DNA from: Mediterranea massiliensis
GTDB taxonomy: Bacteria > Bacteroidota > Bacteroidia > Bacteroidales > Bacteroidaceae
DNA: 64,000 nucleotides
NCBI GenBank assembly: GCA_015060695.1
Contig: SUYA01000006.1
Location: 89,393-153,392, forward strand
Direction: 5' to 3'
Under the pieces are notes generated by a model that was not told the origin of the DNA, ran no database searches, and saw nothing but the letters and a program-made list of their open reading frames with translations. This document shows, in pieces, positions 19,441 through 28,092 of this stretch. The translations under genes were made by a program, and so were the position numbers. The stretch's first letter is position 1, and every line of letters starts with the position of its first letter.

Positions 19441-21083
19441 TTTTTATTATATTAGGGTTGTTTATACTTTCCTTTCTTGGAGCACAAGACAATAAGAAAA
19501 GCACTTTGACCTCATCAGAGAATATTGGGCAACAAGAGAGAAAGAAAACTCGTGTAGATTTGCTCTATGCTGATGAAGCGCAAGCCGATAAATACGCACG
19601 TCCCAATGTGCAATTGCTTATTGGTTCGGTGAAACTTCGTCACGACAGTATGTATATGTATTGTGATACTGCATATATTTTTGAAACAACCAACTCGGTT
19701 GAGGCTTTCGGCAATGTTAGGATGGAGCAAGGCGATACCTTATTTATATATAGTGATTATCTCTATTATGACGGAACTACCCAATTGGCCATGTTGCGTA
19801 ACCATGTAAGGTTAATAAATCGTAATACGGAATTGACAACCGATAGCTTGAATTATGACCGTCTTTATGATTTAGGTTACTATTTTGAATACGGAACACT
19901 AACTGACGAGGAGAATGTGCTGACTTCTATTTGGGGAGAGTATAGTCCTTCTACAAAAATTGCAATCTTCAATCACGATGTTGAATTGGTTAATCCTCAA
20001 TTTACTTTAACTTCGGACACATTAAAATATAGTACAGACACCAAAATAGCAACGATATTAGGGCCATCTAATATTGTCAGTGAAGCTAATCATATCTATT
20101 CGGAGCGTGGTATTTATAACACTACTACCCAACAAGCAGAGTTGTTAGATCGTTCGATATTGACCAATGAAGGGAAACGTTTGGTGGGCGATAGTCTTTT
20201 CTATGACCGCGCATTGGGTTACGGGGAAGCTTTTTATGATGTTCGTATGAATGATACGATAAATAAAAGTATGCTTACCGGCAATTATTGTTATTATAAT
20301 GAATTAGTGGGCGATGCTTTAGCTACCGATAGGGCGGTGGCTGTTGACTATTCGCAAGGAGATAGTCTCTTTATGCATGGCGACACGTTGCGTTTGGTCA
20401 CTTATTTCATGAATACAGATTCAATGTATCGTGAGATGAGGGCTTATCACAAGGTGCGTATTTATCGGACTGATGTACAAGGTGTTTGCGATTCATTGGT
20501 GTTTAGTTCGAAAGACACTTGCTTGACAATGTACACAGACCCTGTGTTATGGCAAGGAAGTCAGCAGCTTTTAGGTGAAGAGATAAAAATCTATATGAAT
20601 GACAGTACCATTGATTGGGCTCATATTATCAATCAGGCTTTAGCTATTGAGAAGAAGGACTCTATTCATTACAATCAAGTAGCAGGTAAAGAGATGAAAG
20701 CTTTCTTTCAAGCCGGTGAAATGAGGCAAGTAGATGTAAATGGTAATGTCTTAGTGATTTTTTATCCCGTAGAAGAACGTGATAGTTCGCTGATAATGAT
20801 GAATAATACAGAAGGTAGCTATTTGCGTATGTTGTTGAAGGATAGAAAATTGGAGAGTGGTACATTTATCGGTAAAACCAATGGTATAGCTTATCCGTTG
20901 GATCAGATTCCGGCAGATAAGTATAGACTTCCGGCTTTTGCTTGGTTCGATTACATGCGTCCCCGCAATAAAAACGATATATTTAATTGGCGAGGGAAGA
21001 ATGCAGATGAGGTGCTACGTAAAAGCGATAGAAAGCCGGCCGTTTCACCGCGCGATATGAATATTAAACGAATAAAAAAATAA
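19425..21083 (+). CDS. OstA-like (LptA/LptD N-terminal type) protein
   Basis: 552-residue secreted protein; signal peptide to FLGAQ. It contains repeated OstA/LptA beta-jellyroll elements, seen as periodic phrases such as GNVRMEQGDTLFIYSDYLYYDG, RLINRNTELTTDSLNYDR and HDVELVNPQFTLTSDTLKYS. The second half continues the same pattern. This fold carries lipopolysaccharide across the periplasm in LptA/LptC/LptD. It overlaps the SurA-like gene by 16 nt, consistent with linked envelope assembly. It lacks the large LptD barrel, so it is better seen as an LptA-like bridge component; that reading is inference. Confidence 0.85.
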   Translation: MDKRLIFIILGLFILSFLGAQDNKKSTLTSSENIGQQERKKTRVDLLYADEAQADKYARPNVQLLIGSVKLRHDSMYMYCDTAYIFETTNSVEAFGNVRMEQGDTLFIYSDYLYYDGTTQLAMLRNHVRLINRNTELTTDSLNYDRLYDLGYYFEYGTLTDEENVLTSIWGEYSPSTKIAIFNHDVELVNPQFTLTSDTLKYSTDTKIATILGPSNIVSEANHIYSERGIYNTTTQQAELLDRSILTNEGKRLVGDSLFYDRALGYGEAFYDVRMNDTINKSMLTGNYCYYNELVGDALATDRAVAVDYSQGDSLFMHGDTLRLVTYFMNTDSMYREMRAYHKVRIYRTDVQGVCDSLVFSSKDTCLTMYTDPVLWQGSQQLLGEEIKIYMNDSTIDWAHIINQALAIEKKDSIHYNQVAGKEMKAFFQAGEMRQVDVNGNVLVIFYPVEERDSSLIMMNNTEGSYLRMLLKDRKLESGTFIGKTNGIAYPLDQIPADKYRLPAFAWFDYMRPRNKNDIFNWRGKNADEVLRKSDRKPAVSPRDMNIKRIKK

Positions 21084-21089
21084 GCAGTC

Positions 21090-21380
21090 ATGGGAATGTT
21101 TACAATGAGGAAACCACGTGGTTTTCAGCACTCTTATATTTATGTCAACGAGCGAAAGGAGAAATTGGATAAGATGCGTGAAGATGCCAAACGAGATTTG
21201 GGCTTATTGCCTGAGAAGGAATTTTCACCCGAAGACATTCGCGGTAAATTCATTGAAGGGACTACCCATTTGAAACGCCGCAAGGAGAGTGGACGTAAAC
21301 CTGTGCATGTGGGCATTTTCCTGATTATTTTGTTTTTGTTGTTCTATTTGTGGTTTGCCATCACAAATGATGTTATTTAA
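21090..21380 (+). CDS. Small conserved membrane protein
   Basis: 96-residue protein of unknown function. The N-terminal two-thirds is charged and cytosolic-looking (YIYVNERKEKLDKMREDAKRDLGLL). A single transmembrane helix is at about 74-92 (VGIFLIILFLLFYLWFAI). It sits 6 nt after the OstA-like gene and 21 nt before mutL, in a tightly packed operon. An internal ATG at 21105 is another possible start. The spacing and good codon use argue it is a real gene. Confidence 0.75.
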   Translation: MGMFTMRKPRGFQHSYIYVNERKEKLDKMREDAKRDLGLLPEKEFSPEDIRGKFIEGTTHLKRRKESGRKPVHVGIFLIILFLLFYLWFAITNDVI

Positions 21381-21401
21381 GAATTTCAAGTTTATATATT
21401 A

Positions 21402-23267
21402 ATGAGTGATATCATTCATTTATTGCCCGATTCGGTAGCCAATCAGATTGCAGCCGGAGAGGTTATACAACGTCCGGCCTCGGTAATCAAAGAACTTGTA
21501 GAAAATGCGATTGATGCTGAAGCCAAAGAGATACATGTGTTGGTTACCGATGCCGGTAAAACCTCTATTCAAGTAGTTGATGATGGCAAAGGTATGTCTG
21601 AGACCGATGCACGACTGGCTTTCGAGCGACATGCGACTTCAAAAATCAGTGCTGCCTCCGACTTGTTTGCGTTGCGTACCATGGGATTCCGAGGAGAAGC
21701 ATTGGCCTCTATTGCCGCTGTTGCTGAGGTGGAATTGAAGACTCGCCAAGAAGCCGATGAATTGGGGACTCATCTGTTTATAGCTGCCTCTAAGGTAGAG
21801 AAGCAGGAGTTGATTTCGTGCGCCAAGGGTAGTAATTTTACGGTAAAAAATCTTTTTTTCAACGTACCGGCTAGACGTAAGTTCTTAAAAACAAATTCTA
21901 CCGAACTTAGTAATATACTGACTGAGTTTGAACGGATAGCTTTGGTACATCCTCATGTCTCTTTTTCCCTTTATAGTAATGATACCGAGATATTCAACCT
22001 TCCGGAGACAACGTTGCGCCAACGTATTCTTGCCGTCTTTGGCAAAAGATTGAATCAGCAATTGCTGTCGGTAGAAGTGAATACTTCGCTGATAAAGATT
22101 AGTGGCTTTGTAGCTAAGCCGGAAACGGCCAGAAAGAAGGGTGCGCATCAGTATTTTTTTGTAAATGGCCGCTATATGCGTCATCCTTATTTCCATCGGG
22201 CTGTGATGGATGCTTTCGAACAGTTGATTCCGGCCGGTGAGCAAATCTCTTATTTCATCTATTTCGAAGTAGATCCTTCGAATATTGATGTCAATATTCA
22301 TCCTACTAAGACCGAAATCAAGTTTGAGAACGAGCAGGCTATCTGGCAGATTTTGTCGGCTGCTATCAAAGAGACGTTGGGCCGATTCCATGCAGTACCT
22401 GCCATTGATTTCGATACGGAGGATATGCCTGACATACCGGCTTTTGGTCAAGAGGTGCAAAACATAGAACCTCCGAAGGTACATTTCGATGCTGATTTCA
22501 ATCCTTTTAAGTCAACTTCTTATAAAAAGGAGAGTTATTCGCGTCCTGCAAGTGTGGGATGGGAGAATCTGTATGCCGGTTTAGAGGGAAGGACAAAGAG
22601 TGATGTTGAGGCTGAGGAACCTATGAATTTTGATGATGAGGTGTCTCATTCTCACTCTATGCAATTGTCTTCTACGCTCTATTCTTCGGAATCGTTGCGC
22701 GAAAAGGGTGCCCAGCATTTACAGTTTAAGGGTCGTTTTATACTGACGTCTGTGAAGTCGGGTTTGATGTTGATTGACCAGCATCGGGCGCATGTGACGG
22801 TTTTGTTCGAGCGTTATATGACTCAAATCCGGCAGAAGCAGGGCTTGTCGCAAGGTGTTTTGTTTCCCGAAGTTATTGAATTGCCCCTTTCTGAAGCTGC
22901 GGTGTTAGAGGGTATGTTGGACGATATGTCGTATGTTGGTTTTGAATTGACACCGTTGGGAGGTGGTAGCTATGCTATCAACGGGGTGCCTTCGGGTATT
23001 GATGGGTTGAATCCGGTAGAGTTGCTGCGTAGCATGATTCAGACGGCTATGGAGAAGGGGTGTGATGTGAAGGAGGAAGTACAGGCACGTTTGGCTTTAA
23101 CGTTGGCACGCGCCGCCGCCATTGTTTATGGTCAGGTGTTGAGCAACGATGAGATGGCCAATTTAGTGGACAGCTTGTTTGCCTGTCCTTCTCCTACTTA
23201 TACGCCGGATGGTCGTGTTGTATTGAGTACGATTAAGGAGGAAGATATTGACAAATTGTTCAAATAA
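21402..23267 (+). CDS. mutL: DNA mismatch repair protein MutL
   Basis: 621-residue GHKL ATPase linking MutS mismatch recognition to strand processing. The N-terminal ATPase motifs are [30 protein letters not shown] and [13 protein letters not shown]. The S5-like domain carries the NGRYMRHP motif and the [15 protein letters not shown] segment. The linker is at about 335-430, and the C-terminal dimerisation domain holds the LIDQHRAHV motif. I do not see the DQHAxxERxxYE-type nuclease motif clearly: [15 protein letters not shown] is the corresponding stretch. It is last in the envelope-chaperone cluster and ends at a bidirectional terminator. Confidence 0.96.
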   Translation: MSDIIHLLPDSVANQIAAGEVIQRPASVIKELVENAIDAEAKEIHVLVTDAGKTSIQVVDDGKGMSETDARLAFERHATSKISAASDLFALRTMGFRGEALASIAAVAEVELKTRQEADELGTHLFIAASKVEKQELISCAKGSNFTVKNLFFNVPARRKFLKTNSTELSNILTEFERIALVHPHVSFSLYSNDTEIFNLPETTLRQRILAVFGKRLNQQLLSVEVNTSLIKISGFVAKPETARKKGAHQYFFVNGRYMRHPYFHRAVMDAFEQLIPAGEQISYFIYFEVDPSNIDVNIHPTKTEIKFENEQAIWQILSAAIKETLGRFHAVPAIDFDTEDMPDIPAFGQEVQNIEPPKVHFDADFNPFKSTSYKKESYSRPASVGWENLYAGLEGRTKSDVEAEEPMNFDDEVSHSHSMQLSSTLYSSESLREKGAQHLQFKGRFILTSVKSGLMLIDQHRAHVTVLFERYMTQIRQKQGLSQGVLFPEVIELPLSEAAVLEGMLDDMSYVGFELTPLGGGSYAINGVPSGIDGLNPVELLRSMIQTAMEKGCDVKEEVQARLALTLARAAAIVYGQVLSNDEMANLVDSLFACPSPTYTPDGRVVLSTIKEEDIDKLFK

Positions 23268-23287
23268 CTATTGTTGATAGATTACTG

Positions 23288-23335
23288 AAAAATCCCTGCC
23301 TAAGTGTTTTCTTGCTTAGGCAGGGATTTTTCTTT
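23288..23335. terminator. Bidirectional terminator between mutL and trpS
   Basis: A perfect 17-bp inverted repeat (23288-23304 with 23315-23331, 10-nt loop) with A-tract on the left and T-tract on the right. It can terminate both the convergent mutL and trpS transcripts. Confidence 0.85.
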
Positions 23336-23357
23336 GTGATATTCTTTTTATGCGGTG

Positions 23358-24452
23358 TTATTCGCCTTTGAATTTCTTGCTTTGTTCGGCAATGAGTTCG
23401 GCATCGTCGAAGTAGTTGATTTTCATGGCGCGGCGCACTTCGTCCAATGTGTTGGCGGCTTGTGCACGAGCCACGTCGCAACCTTTTTTCAGCATTTCGT
23501 AGATGGCAGGTATATCTTTTTCAAACTCTTTGCGTCTATTGCGTATGGGTTCCAATTCTTCTTGCATGATAGCTGTCAAGAATTTCTTTACCTTCATGTC
23601 GCCTAATCCTCCGCGTTGATAGTGTGCCTTTAGCTCGGCCAGGTTGGGATAGTCGGGCAGGTAGCGTTCAAAGTGTTCGGGACGGCAGAATGCGTCGAGG
23701 TATGTAAACACGGTGTTTCCCTCTATCTGTCCGGGGTCATCTACACGCAGGTGGTTGGGGTCGGTGTACATGCTCTTTATTTTTTTTGTCACTTCGTCGG
23801 CTGTGTCGCTCAGGTAGATGCAGTTTCCTAACGATTTGCTCATCTTGGCTTTACCATCGGTGCCCGGCAGACGCAGACAAGCGGCATTGTCGGGTAGCAA
23901 GATTTCCGGTTCGACCAGCGTTTCGCCATAGATGTGGTTGAATCGGCGCACAATTTCACGAGCTTGTTCTATCATCGGTTCTTGGTCTTCGCCTACGGGT
24001 ACGGTAGTTGCCTTGAAGGCGGTGATGTCGGCCGCTTGGCTGATGGGGTAGGTAAAGAATCCTACGGGGATGCTTGTTTCAAAGTTGCGCATCTGTATTT
24101 CTGTCTTTACCGTCGGGTTGCGTTGCAGACGGCTGACGGTTACCAAGTTCATGTAGTAGAATGAGAGTTCGCACAATTCGGGTATTTGCGATTGTATGAA
24201 GATGGTACTTTTTGTCGGGTCAAGTCCACAGGCCAGGTAGTCCAAGGCTACTTCTATCACGTTTTGTCTCACCTTCTCCGGGTTGTCCATATTGTCGGTC
24301 AGTGCCTGAGCATCGGCAATGAAGATGAATGTCTTGTCAAAGAGCCCGGAGTTCTGTAATTCTACTCTTCGGCGCAACGAGCCTACATAGTGGCCAATGT
24401 GCAGACGTCCGGTCGGGCGGTCGCCCGTTAAAATAATTTTTTCTTTTCCCAT
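23358..24452 (-). CDS. trpS: Tryptophanyl-tRNA synthetase
   Basis: Class I aminoacyl-tRNA synthetase of 364 residues charging tRNA-Trp. The HIGH motif is present as HIGH (18-21) in [10 protein letters not shown]. The KMSKS motif is exact (KMSKSLGN, about 200-207). The substrate-pocket segment [19 protein letters not shown] is typical of a longer TrpS subtype found in Bacteroidetes and some Firmicutes. It is monocistronic, with a good promoter at 24497-24527 and a shared terminator. Confidence 0.96.
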   Translation of the reverse strand: MGKEKIILTGDRPTGRLHIGHYVGSLRRRVELQNSGLFDKTFIFIADAQALTDNMDNPEKVRQNVIEVALDYLACGLDPTKSTIFIQSQIPELCELSFYYMNLVTVSRLQRNPTVKTEIQMRNFETSIPVGFFTYPISQAADITAFKATTVPVGEDQEPMIEQAREIVRRFNHIYGETLVEPEILLPDNAACLRLPGTDGKAKMSKSLGNCIYLSDTADEVTKKIKSMYTDPNHLRVDDPGQIEGNTVFTYLDAFCRPEHFERYLPDYPNLAELKAHYQRGGLGDMKVKKFLTAIMQEELEPIRNRRKEFEKDIPAIYEMLKKGCDVARAQAANTLDEVRRAMKINYFDDAELIAEQSKKFKGE

Positions 24453-24496
24453 TTTATTGAATGCTTTTCTTGATTTATCTCAATGATTAAGTGGCG

Positions 24497-24527
24497 CAAA
24501 GATAACTGAATCTGTGAGTTTAACAAA
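24497..24527 (-). promoter_or_regulatory. trpS promoter
   Basis: On the minus strand TTTG (24524-24527), 19 bp, then TATCTTTG (24497-24504): exact matches to both consensus elements. The TSS would be near 24490, about 38 nt before the ATG. Confidence 0.7.
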
Positions 24528-24590
24528 ATGATAGAGGCCTTTTCTGTGAACTTTTCTTTCCTTCTATCCATAGGGTGTACACTCCTCTCC

Positions 24591-24706
24591 GTTTCCATGC
24601 GAGGAAACGGTTGTTTCCTAACTGGGAAACGCGCGTTTCCTAACTGAGAAACCGGCGTTTCCATGCAAGGAAACGGCAGTTTCCTTTCGTAGAAATTGAA
24701 GGAAAC
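24591..24706. repeat. Palindrome array B (GGAAAC-N4-GTTTCC units, exact 22-bp pitch)
   Basis: Four 16-bp palindromes GGAAAC-N4-GTTTCC (the third starts AGAAAC) begin at 24603, 24625, 24647 and 24669. A leading half-site GTTTCC lies at 24591, and a degenerate continuation at 24691-24706. GTTTCC half-sites fall at 24591, 24613, 24635, 24657 and 24679, exactly 22 bp apart. The 4-bp centres differ (GGTT, GCGC, CGGC, GGCA). Spacers are ATGCGA, TAACTG, TAACTG and ATGCAA. Half-sites therefore alternate about every 11 bp, near one helical turn. The array sits between two divergent promoters. Confidence 0.95.
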
Positions 24707-24785
24707 GCTAACTGCTTGTAAATGAATTGTTAACTGTTTTCCCCTATGAGTCGTTGTTAATCTTGGTTAAATAGCTGCTGGCTGC

Positions 24786-24816
24786 TTGCAAATGTAGCTG
24801 AAAGTAGATACTTTTG
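24786..24816 (+). promoter_or_regulatory. Promoter of the SPFH operon
   Basis: TTG (24786-24788), 20 bp, then TACTTTTG (24809-24816), matching the Bacteroides consensus. TSS near 24823, about 32 nt before the ATG at 24855. Confidence 0.65.
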
Positions 24817-24854
24817 TGATATTAAAATGATATCAAAACTTAAAACGCTTTATT

Positions 24855-25814
24855 ATGGAAACAAAGGAAATGAACTATGCCGGTTTCAAGTTGAACGGCT
24901 TTGCCATGTTATTTATTCATTTGGTGCTCTTGACGGGCCTCATTGTAGGTGGTTTCTATTTAGGAAACCTCTATTCTTGCATAGCTTCGGCAATGCTTCT
25001 GGTGCTATGGATCATCTTGATGGCCGGCTACATGCAGTTGGAACCCAACGAAGCCCGTGCCATGGTCTTCTTTGGAAAATACAAAGGCACCTTCAAGGAG
25101 ACAGGCTTCTTTTGGGTGAATCCCTTCCTCGACAAGAAAAAGCTTTCGCTTCGTGCCCGCAACCTCGATGTAGAACCCATCAAGGTAAACGACAAGATTG
25201 GTAATCCCATCCTCATCGGCCTGGTATTGGTGTGGAAACTGAAGGACACCTACAAGGCTATGTTCGAGATTGATGCACAGACCATGGCCGCTGGAGCAGC
25301 AGCTGGCGGTAACGGCAATCAGGTATCTATTGGAAATGCGGTGGCCGGACGAATGAACGCTTTCGAAAACTTTGTGAAGATACAGAGCGATGCCGCCCTG
25401 CGTCAAGTGGCCGGACAATATGCCTACGATGATAACGAGGCCAATGCCGAAGAGCTGACATTGCGTTCGGGAGGCGAGGAGATAAACGAACAATTGGAGC
25501 AGAAGCTGAACGAACGTTTGGCCATGGCTGGCATGGAGGTAGTAGAAGCACGCATCAACTACCTGGCCTATGCCCCCGAAATTGCCGCCGTCATGCTCCG
25601 CCGTCAGCAAGCATCGGCTATTATCACCGCTCGCGAAAAGATTGTAGAAGGCGCCGTGTCGATGGTAAAGATGGCACTCGACAAACTTTCGGCCGAAGAA
25701 ATTGTAGAGTTGGACGAAGAGAAGAAAGCAGCCATGGTCAGCAATCTGCTGGTTGTACTTTGTGCCGACGAAGCCGCCCAACCCGTGGTAAATACAGGTT
25801 CCTTACACCATTGA
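24855..25814 (+). CDS. SPFH (stomatin/prohibitin) domain membrane protein
   Basis: 319-residue protein anchored by two N-terminal hydrophobic segments (about 13-33 and 38-56), followed by an SPFH/Band 7 domain (about 60-250) with QLEPNEARAMVFFGKYKGTF and VEARINYLAYAPEIAAVMLRRQQASAI motifs. SPFH proteins oligomerise in membranes as scaffolds for proteases or lipid domains. A Gly/Ala-rich insertion lies at about 138-150. It heads an operon with a hydrolase, a ribbon-helix-helix protein and a membrane protein. The next ATG is 2 nt after its stop. Confidence 0.9.
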   Translation: METKEMNYAGFKLNGFAMLFIHLVLLTGLIVGGFYLGNLYSCIASAMLLVLWIILMAGYMQLEPNEARAMVFFGKYKGTFKETGFFWVNPFLDKKKLSLRARNLDVEPIKVNDKIGNPILIGLVLVWKLKDTYKAMFEIDAQTMAAGAAAGGNGNQVSIGNAVAGRMNAFENFVKIQSDAALRQVAGQYAYDDNEANAEELTLRSGGEEINEQLEQKLNERLAMAGMEVVEARINYLAYAPEIAAVMLRRQQASAIITAREKIVEGAVSMVKMALDKLSAEEIVELDEEKKAAMVSNLLVVLCADEAAQPVVNTGSLHH

Positions 25815-25816
25815 TT

Positions 25817-26845
25817 ATGAAACCTCGATTGAAACACCTCCTTATGTTAGGCTTGCTACCCGGAATGGCCCTTCCGGTCGTGGCACAGACTTCTGCACAA
25901 CCCTCTATATATAATAAGGAGAAAGTAGCCGAGCAGGAAGTAATGGTGGGCTTGCCTCAATTTCGCTTGCCTGCCACCCTTACTATGCCCACCTTCGCCT
26001 CGTCCGAAAAGCAGGTGCCATGCATCTTGCTGGTGCATGGTTCCGGTCCCAACGACCGTGACGAAACCTTAGGTCCCAACAAACCCTTCCGCGACTTGGC
26101 ATGGATGCTGGCCGAGCGTGGCATTGCTACCCTACGCTACGATAAGCGAACCAAAGTATATGGCGCAAAAAGTGTGCCTGACGGACGAGAAATAGATTAC
26201 GACGTAGAGACGGTGGACGATGCCGTTGCCATCATCGGACAGATGGGACAATTTCCTCAGATAGACACTTCTCGCCTCTACCTACTCGGTCATAGCTTAG
26301 GAGGCTTGCTGGCACCTCGCATTGCCCACCTATCAGGTCGCCTGGCCGGTATCATCTACATGGCCGCCTTGGCGCGAGGATTGGAAGATGCGCTGATAGA
26401 GCAAGTCACTTATATCGCATCTCTTTCGCCCCAATCACCGCAAACCGATGCACAAATTACCGTACTGAAGGCACAAGTGCTCAACGTCAAGAAGTTGGGG
26501 CAATTCGACTTCGACGAACGCATCCCTCTGCCCATGAATCTGCCACGTTCCTATTGGGCATTTGCCAACACCTATAAGCCCTTGCAGGAGGTAGCTGCTT
26601 TGGGTGAAATGCCCATGCTCTTCTTGCAAGGCGAACGCGACTATCAAGTAACCTTGATAGACATGAGCCTGTGGAAATTGGCGCTGATGTCAAACCCCAA
26701 AGCTCGTTTCCAAACCTATCCCAAACTGAATCATCTCTTTGGCGAAGGAGAAGGAAAAGCCATGCCTGCCGAATATATGCAACCCACACCCGTACCCTCT
26801 TATGTAGCAGACGATGTGGCATGTTTTATCAATGAAAACCATTAA
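25817..26845 (+). CDS. Secreted alpha/beta hydrolase
   Basis: 342-residue serine hydrolase with signal peptide (about 1-24, ALPVVAQ). The oxyanion region HGSGPNDRDE is followed by the nucleophile elbow GHSLGG, an acid in LQGERDYQV and a His in KLNHLFGEG, so the triad looks complete. The substrate is unknown; the family includes esterases and peptidases. The ATG at 25817 is chosen because it gives the signal peptide; the frame is open upstream within the SPFH gene. The RHH gene follows after 3 nt. Confidence 0.88.
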   Translation: MKPRLKHLLMLGLLPGMALPVVAQTSAQPSIYNKEKVAEQEVMVGLPQFRLPATLTMPTFASSEKQVPCILLVHGSGPNDRDETLGPNKPFRDLAWMLAERGIATLRYDKRTKVYGAKSVPDGREIDYDVETVDDAVAIIGQMGQFPQIDTSRLYLLGHSLGGLLAPRIAHLSGRLAGIIYMAALARGLEDALIEQVTYIASLSPQSPQTDAQITVLKAQVLNVKKLGQFDFDERIPLPMNLPRSYWAFANTYKPLQEVAALGEMPMLFLQGERDYQVTLIDMSLWKLALMSNPKARFQTYPKLNHLFGEGEGKAMPAEYMQPTPVPSYVADDVACFINENH

Positions 26846-26848
26846 TCC

Positions 26849-27031
26849 ATGAAGAAAGAAACTTCTACAAAAAACTTCGTCTTGCGCATTGATGCCGAAA
26901 CCATGGAGGCCATAGAGAAATGGGCTGCCGATGAGTTTCGTAGCACCAATGGCCAATTGCAATGGATTATTGCTGAAGCGTTGAAAAAAAGTGGAAGATT
27001 GAAGAAGAAAAACAAAAGTCAAACCCCATAA
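26849..27031 (+). CDS. Small ribbon-helix-helix (Arc-type) DNA-binding protein
   Basis: 60-residue protein with an RHH pattern. A strand KNFVLRID is followed by helix A (AETMEAIEKWAADEF), the turn RSTNGQ and helix B (LQWIIAEALKKSG), ending in a Lys-rich tail. This layout matches the Arc/MetJ superfamily, which binds DNA as dimers. It lies 3 nt after the hydrolase gene and 13 nt before a membrane protein gene, inside one operon. It could regulate the operon, but no operator was identified. Confidence 0.75.
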   Translation: MKKETSTKNFVLRIDAETMEAIEKWAADEFRSTNGQLQWIIAEALKKSGRLKKKNKSQTP

Positions 27032-27044
27032 ACCCTTGTTAAAA

Positions 27045-27503
27045 ATGATAAACCTTGGATTCTATTCGGGTAACAACTTACCCACCATCTGCTTCCGTCC
27101 TAAATGGGTCGATTATGTACTGATGACCATCGCTCTCCTTATCACACTCTTTTCGTGGTTCTTTGCCTTCTATCTGCAACAACAAGGCACATTCGTGATT
27201 GCAAACCACTTGTTGCTGATGATATTGATGACGGTATCGGTGGTAGGCCTCTCCCTGTTGCTCTCCTTCGCTCCCAGTTCCTATTATCGTTTTCCGGTAA
27301 AAGTAACCTCCGCCAATCTGGCCAATCAGTATCTCATAGCCATTCGCTTTTGTAGAGTACTATGTATTTGGTTAGCACTCCTTTCGTTTGCCAGCATCTT
27401 GATGGAACACAAAGAGTGGGGCATATTTATCCAGTTTGCCACCCTTTTTCTATTCGGCATATCCTTTGTGACTTACTATGCCATAGCCTATCATTATCGT
27501 TGA
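27045..27503 (+). CDS. Integral membrane protein of unknown function
   Basis: 152-residue protein with four predicted membrane helices: about 24-46 (VLMTIALLITLFSWFFAFYL), 54-75, 101-121 and 127-148. No recognisable motif or catalytic residue. The ATG at 27045 is preferred over the TTG nine bases upstream. It ends the SPFH operon. Context suggests a membrane partner of the SPFH protein, which is inference only. Confidence 0.7.
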   Translation: MINLGFYSGNNLPTICFRPKWVDYVLMTIALLITLFSWFFAFYLQQQGTFVIANHLLLMILMTVSVVGLSLLLSFAPSSYYRFPVKVTSANLANQYLIAIRFCRVLCIWLALLSFASILMEHKEWGIFIQFATLFLFGISFVTYYAIAYHYR

Positions 27504-27661
27504 TTATCCCCCTTTTAGAGGCGCCTGAACAGAAAAACCATCTTTCGAAAGGTGAATAACTTATCTTTTTAGTTTTATTAACGCATAAAATTAGTTTCCT
27601 AACTTGAAAATATAGTTCTTTGTACTCCATAAGATTGATAAACCTTGAAAAGTAGAATGAT

Positions 27662-28069
27662 ATGGCAGAAAAAAAGAACTGGCGTGGATTGACAAAACGA
27701 GAAGAAGAAGTAATGACCCTCCTTTGGGACAATGGTCCGATGTTTGTTCGTGAAATGATGGAAAAGTTTACTCATAATCCTCATTTTAATACGGTATCTA
27801 CCATTGTGCGCATCTTAGAAGTAAAAGGGTTGGTGAACCACATCGACATGGGATCTACCTACCAATACTACGCTGTGCAGAGCCGCGAAGAATATGGCAC
27901 TGACACGTTGCGTGGACTTGTAAAACGCTATTTCCAAAATTCTTACCTCAGCGTGGTTTCATCTTTGGTGAAGGACGAAAACATTTCGCTCGATGAACTG
28001 AAGGAACTCATTGCTATGGTAGAAAATGCCGAGGAAGAGAAGGAGGCAAAAGCAGATAAAACCGAGTAG
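27662..28069 (+). CDS. BlaI/MecI-family transcriptional repressor
   Basis: 135-residue winged-helix repressor. The N-terminal DNA-binding domain has the family pattern LTKREEEVMTLLWDNGPMFVREMMEKF and the recognition helix NTVSTIVRILEVKGLVNHID (about 40-60). The C-terminal helices serve dimerisation and carry the site usually cleaved on induction. It is followed by a thioredoxin-like lipoprotein and a BlaR1-type protease, so it should repress this operon and be inactivated when the sensor is triggered. A clear operator was not identified in the upstream 150 bp. Confidence 0.92.
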   Translation: MAEKKNWRGLTKREEEVMTLLWDNGPMFVREMMEKFTHNPHFNTVSTIVRILEVKGLVNHIDMGSTYQYYAVQSREEYGTDTLRGLVKRYFQNSYLSVVSSLVKDENISLDELKELIAMVENAEEEKEAKADKTE

Positions 28070-28092
28070 TTGAAATAAATAAAGTGAAGCTT

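Larger units (their letters stand above)
24453..24854. other. 402-bp divergent intergenic region trpS / SPFH operon
   Basis: Contains the trpS promoter (minus), palindrome array B at 24591-24706, and the promoter of the SPFH operon (plus) at 24786-24816. A minus-strand frame of 78 codons crosses the array (24428-24664), but it is an artefact of the repeat. Two similar short stretches, GCTTGTAAATG and GCTTGCAAATG, are repeated near 24714 and 24784. Nothing else was recognised. Confidence 0.6.

Noticed and set aside
21885..22484. 199-codon minus-strand frame inside mutL
   Set aside because: It lies fully antisense to the conserved MutL ATPase region and has no recognisable domain; it is a shadow.
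24428..24664. 78-codon minus-strand reading frame through array B
   Set aside because: The frame consists of the palindrome array and the trpS promoter; the 22-bp period is not a multiple of three, and no start context exists.
24591..24706. CRISPR array
   Set aside because: The spacers are only 6 bp and repeat units are 16-bp palindromes, far from the 20-40 bp repeat and spacer sizes; no cas genes are near.
25005..25781. 258-codon minus-strand frame inside the SPFH gene
   Set aside because: Antisense to a conserved domain, rich in His and Cys in an unlikely pattern, no promoter; a shadow frame.
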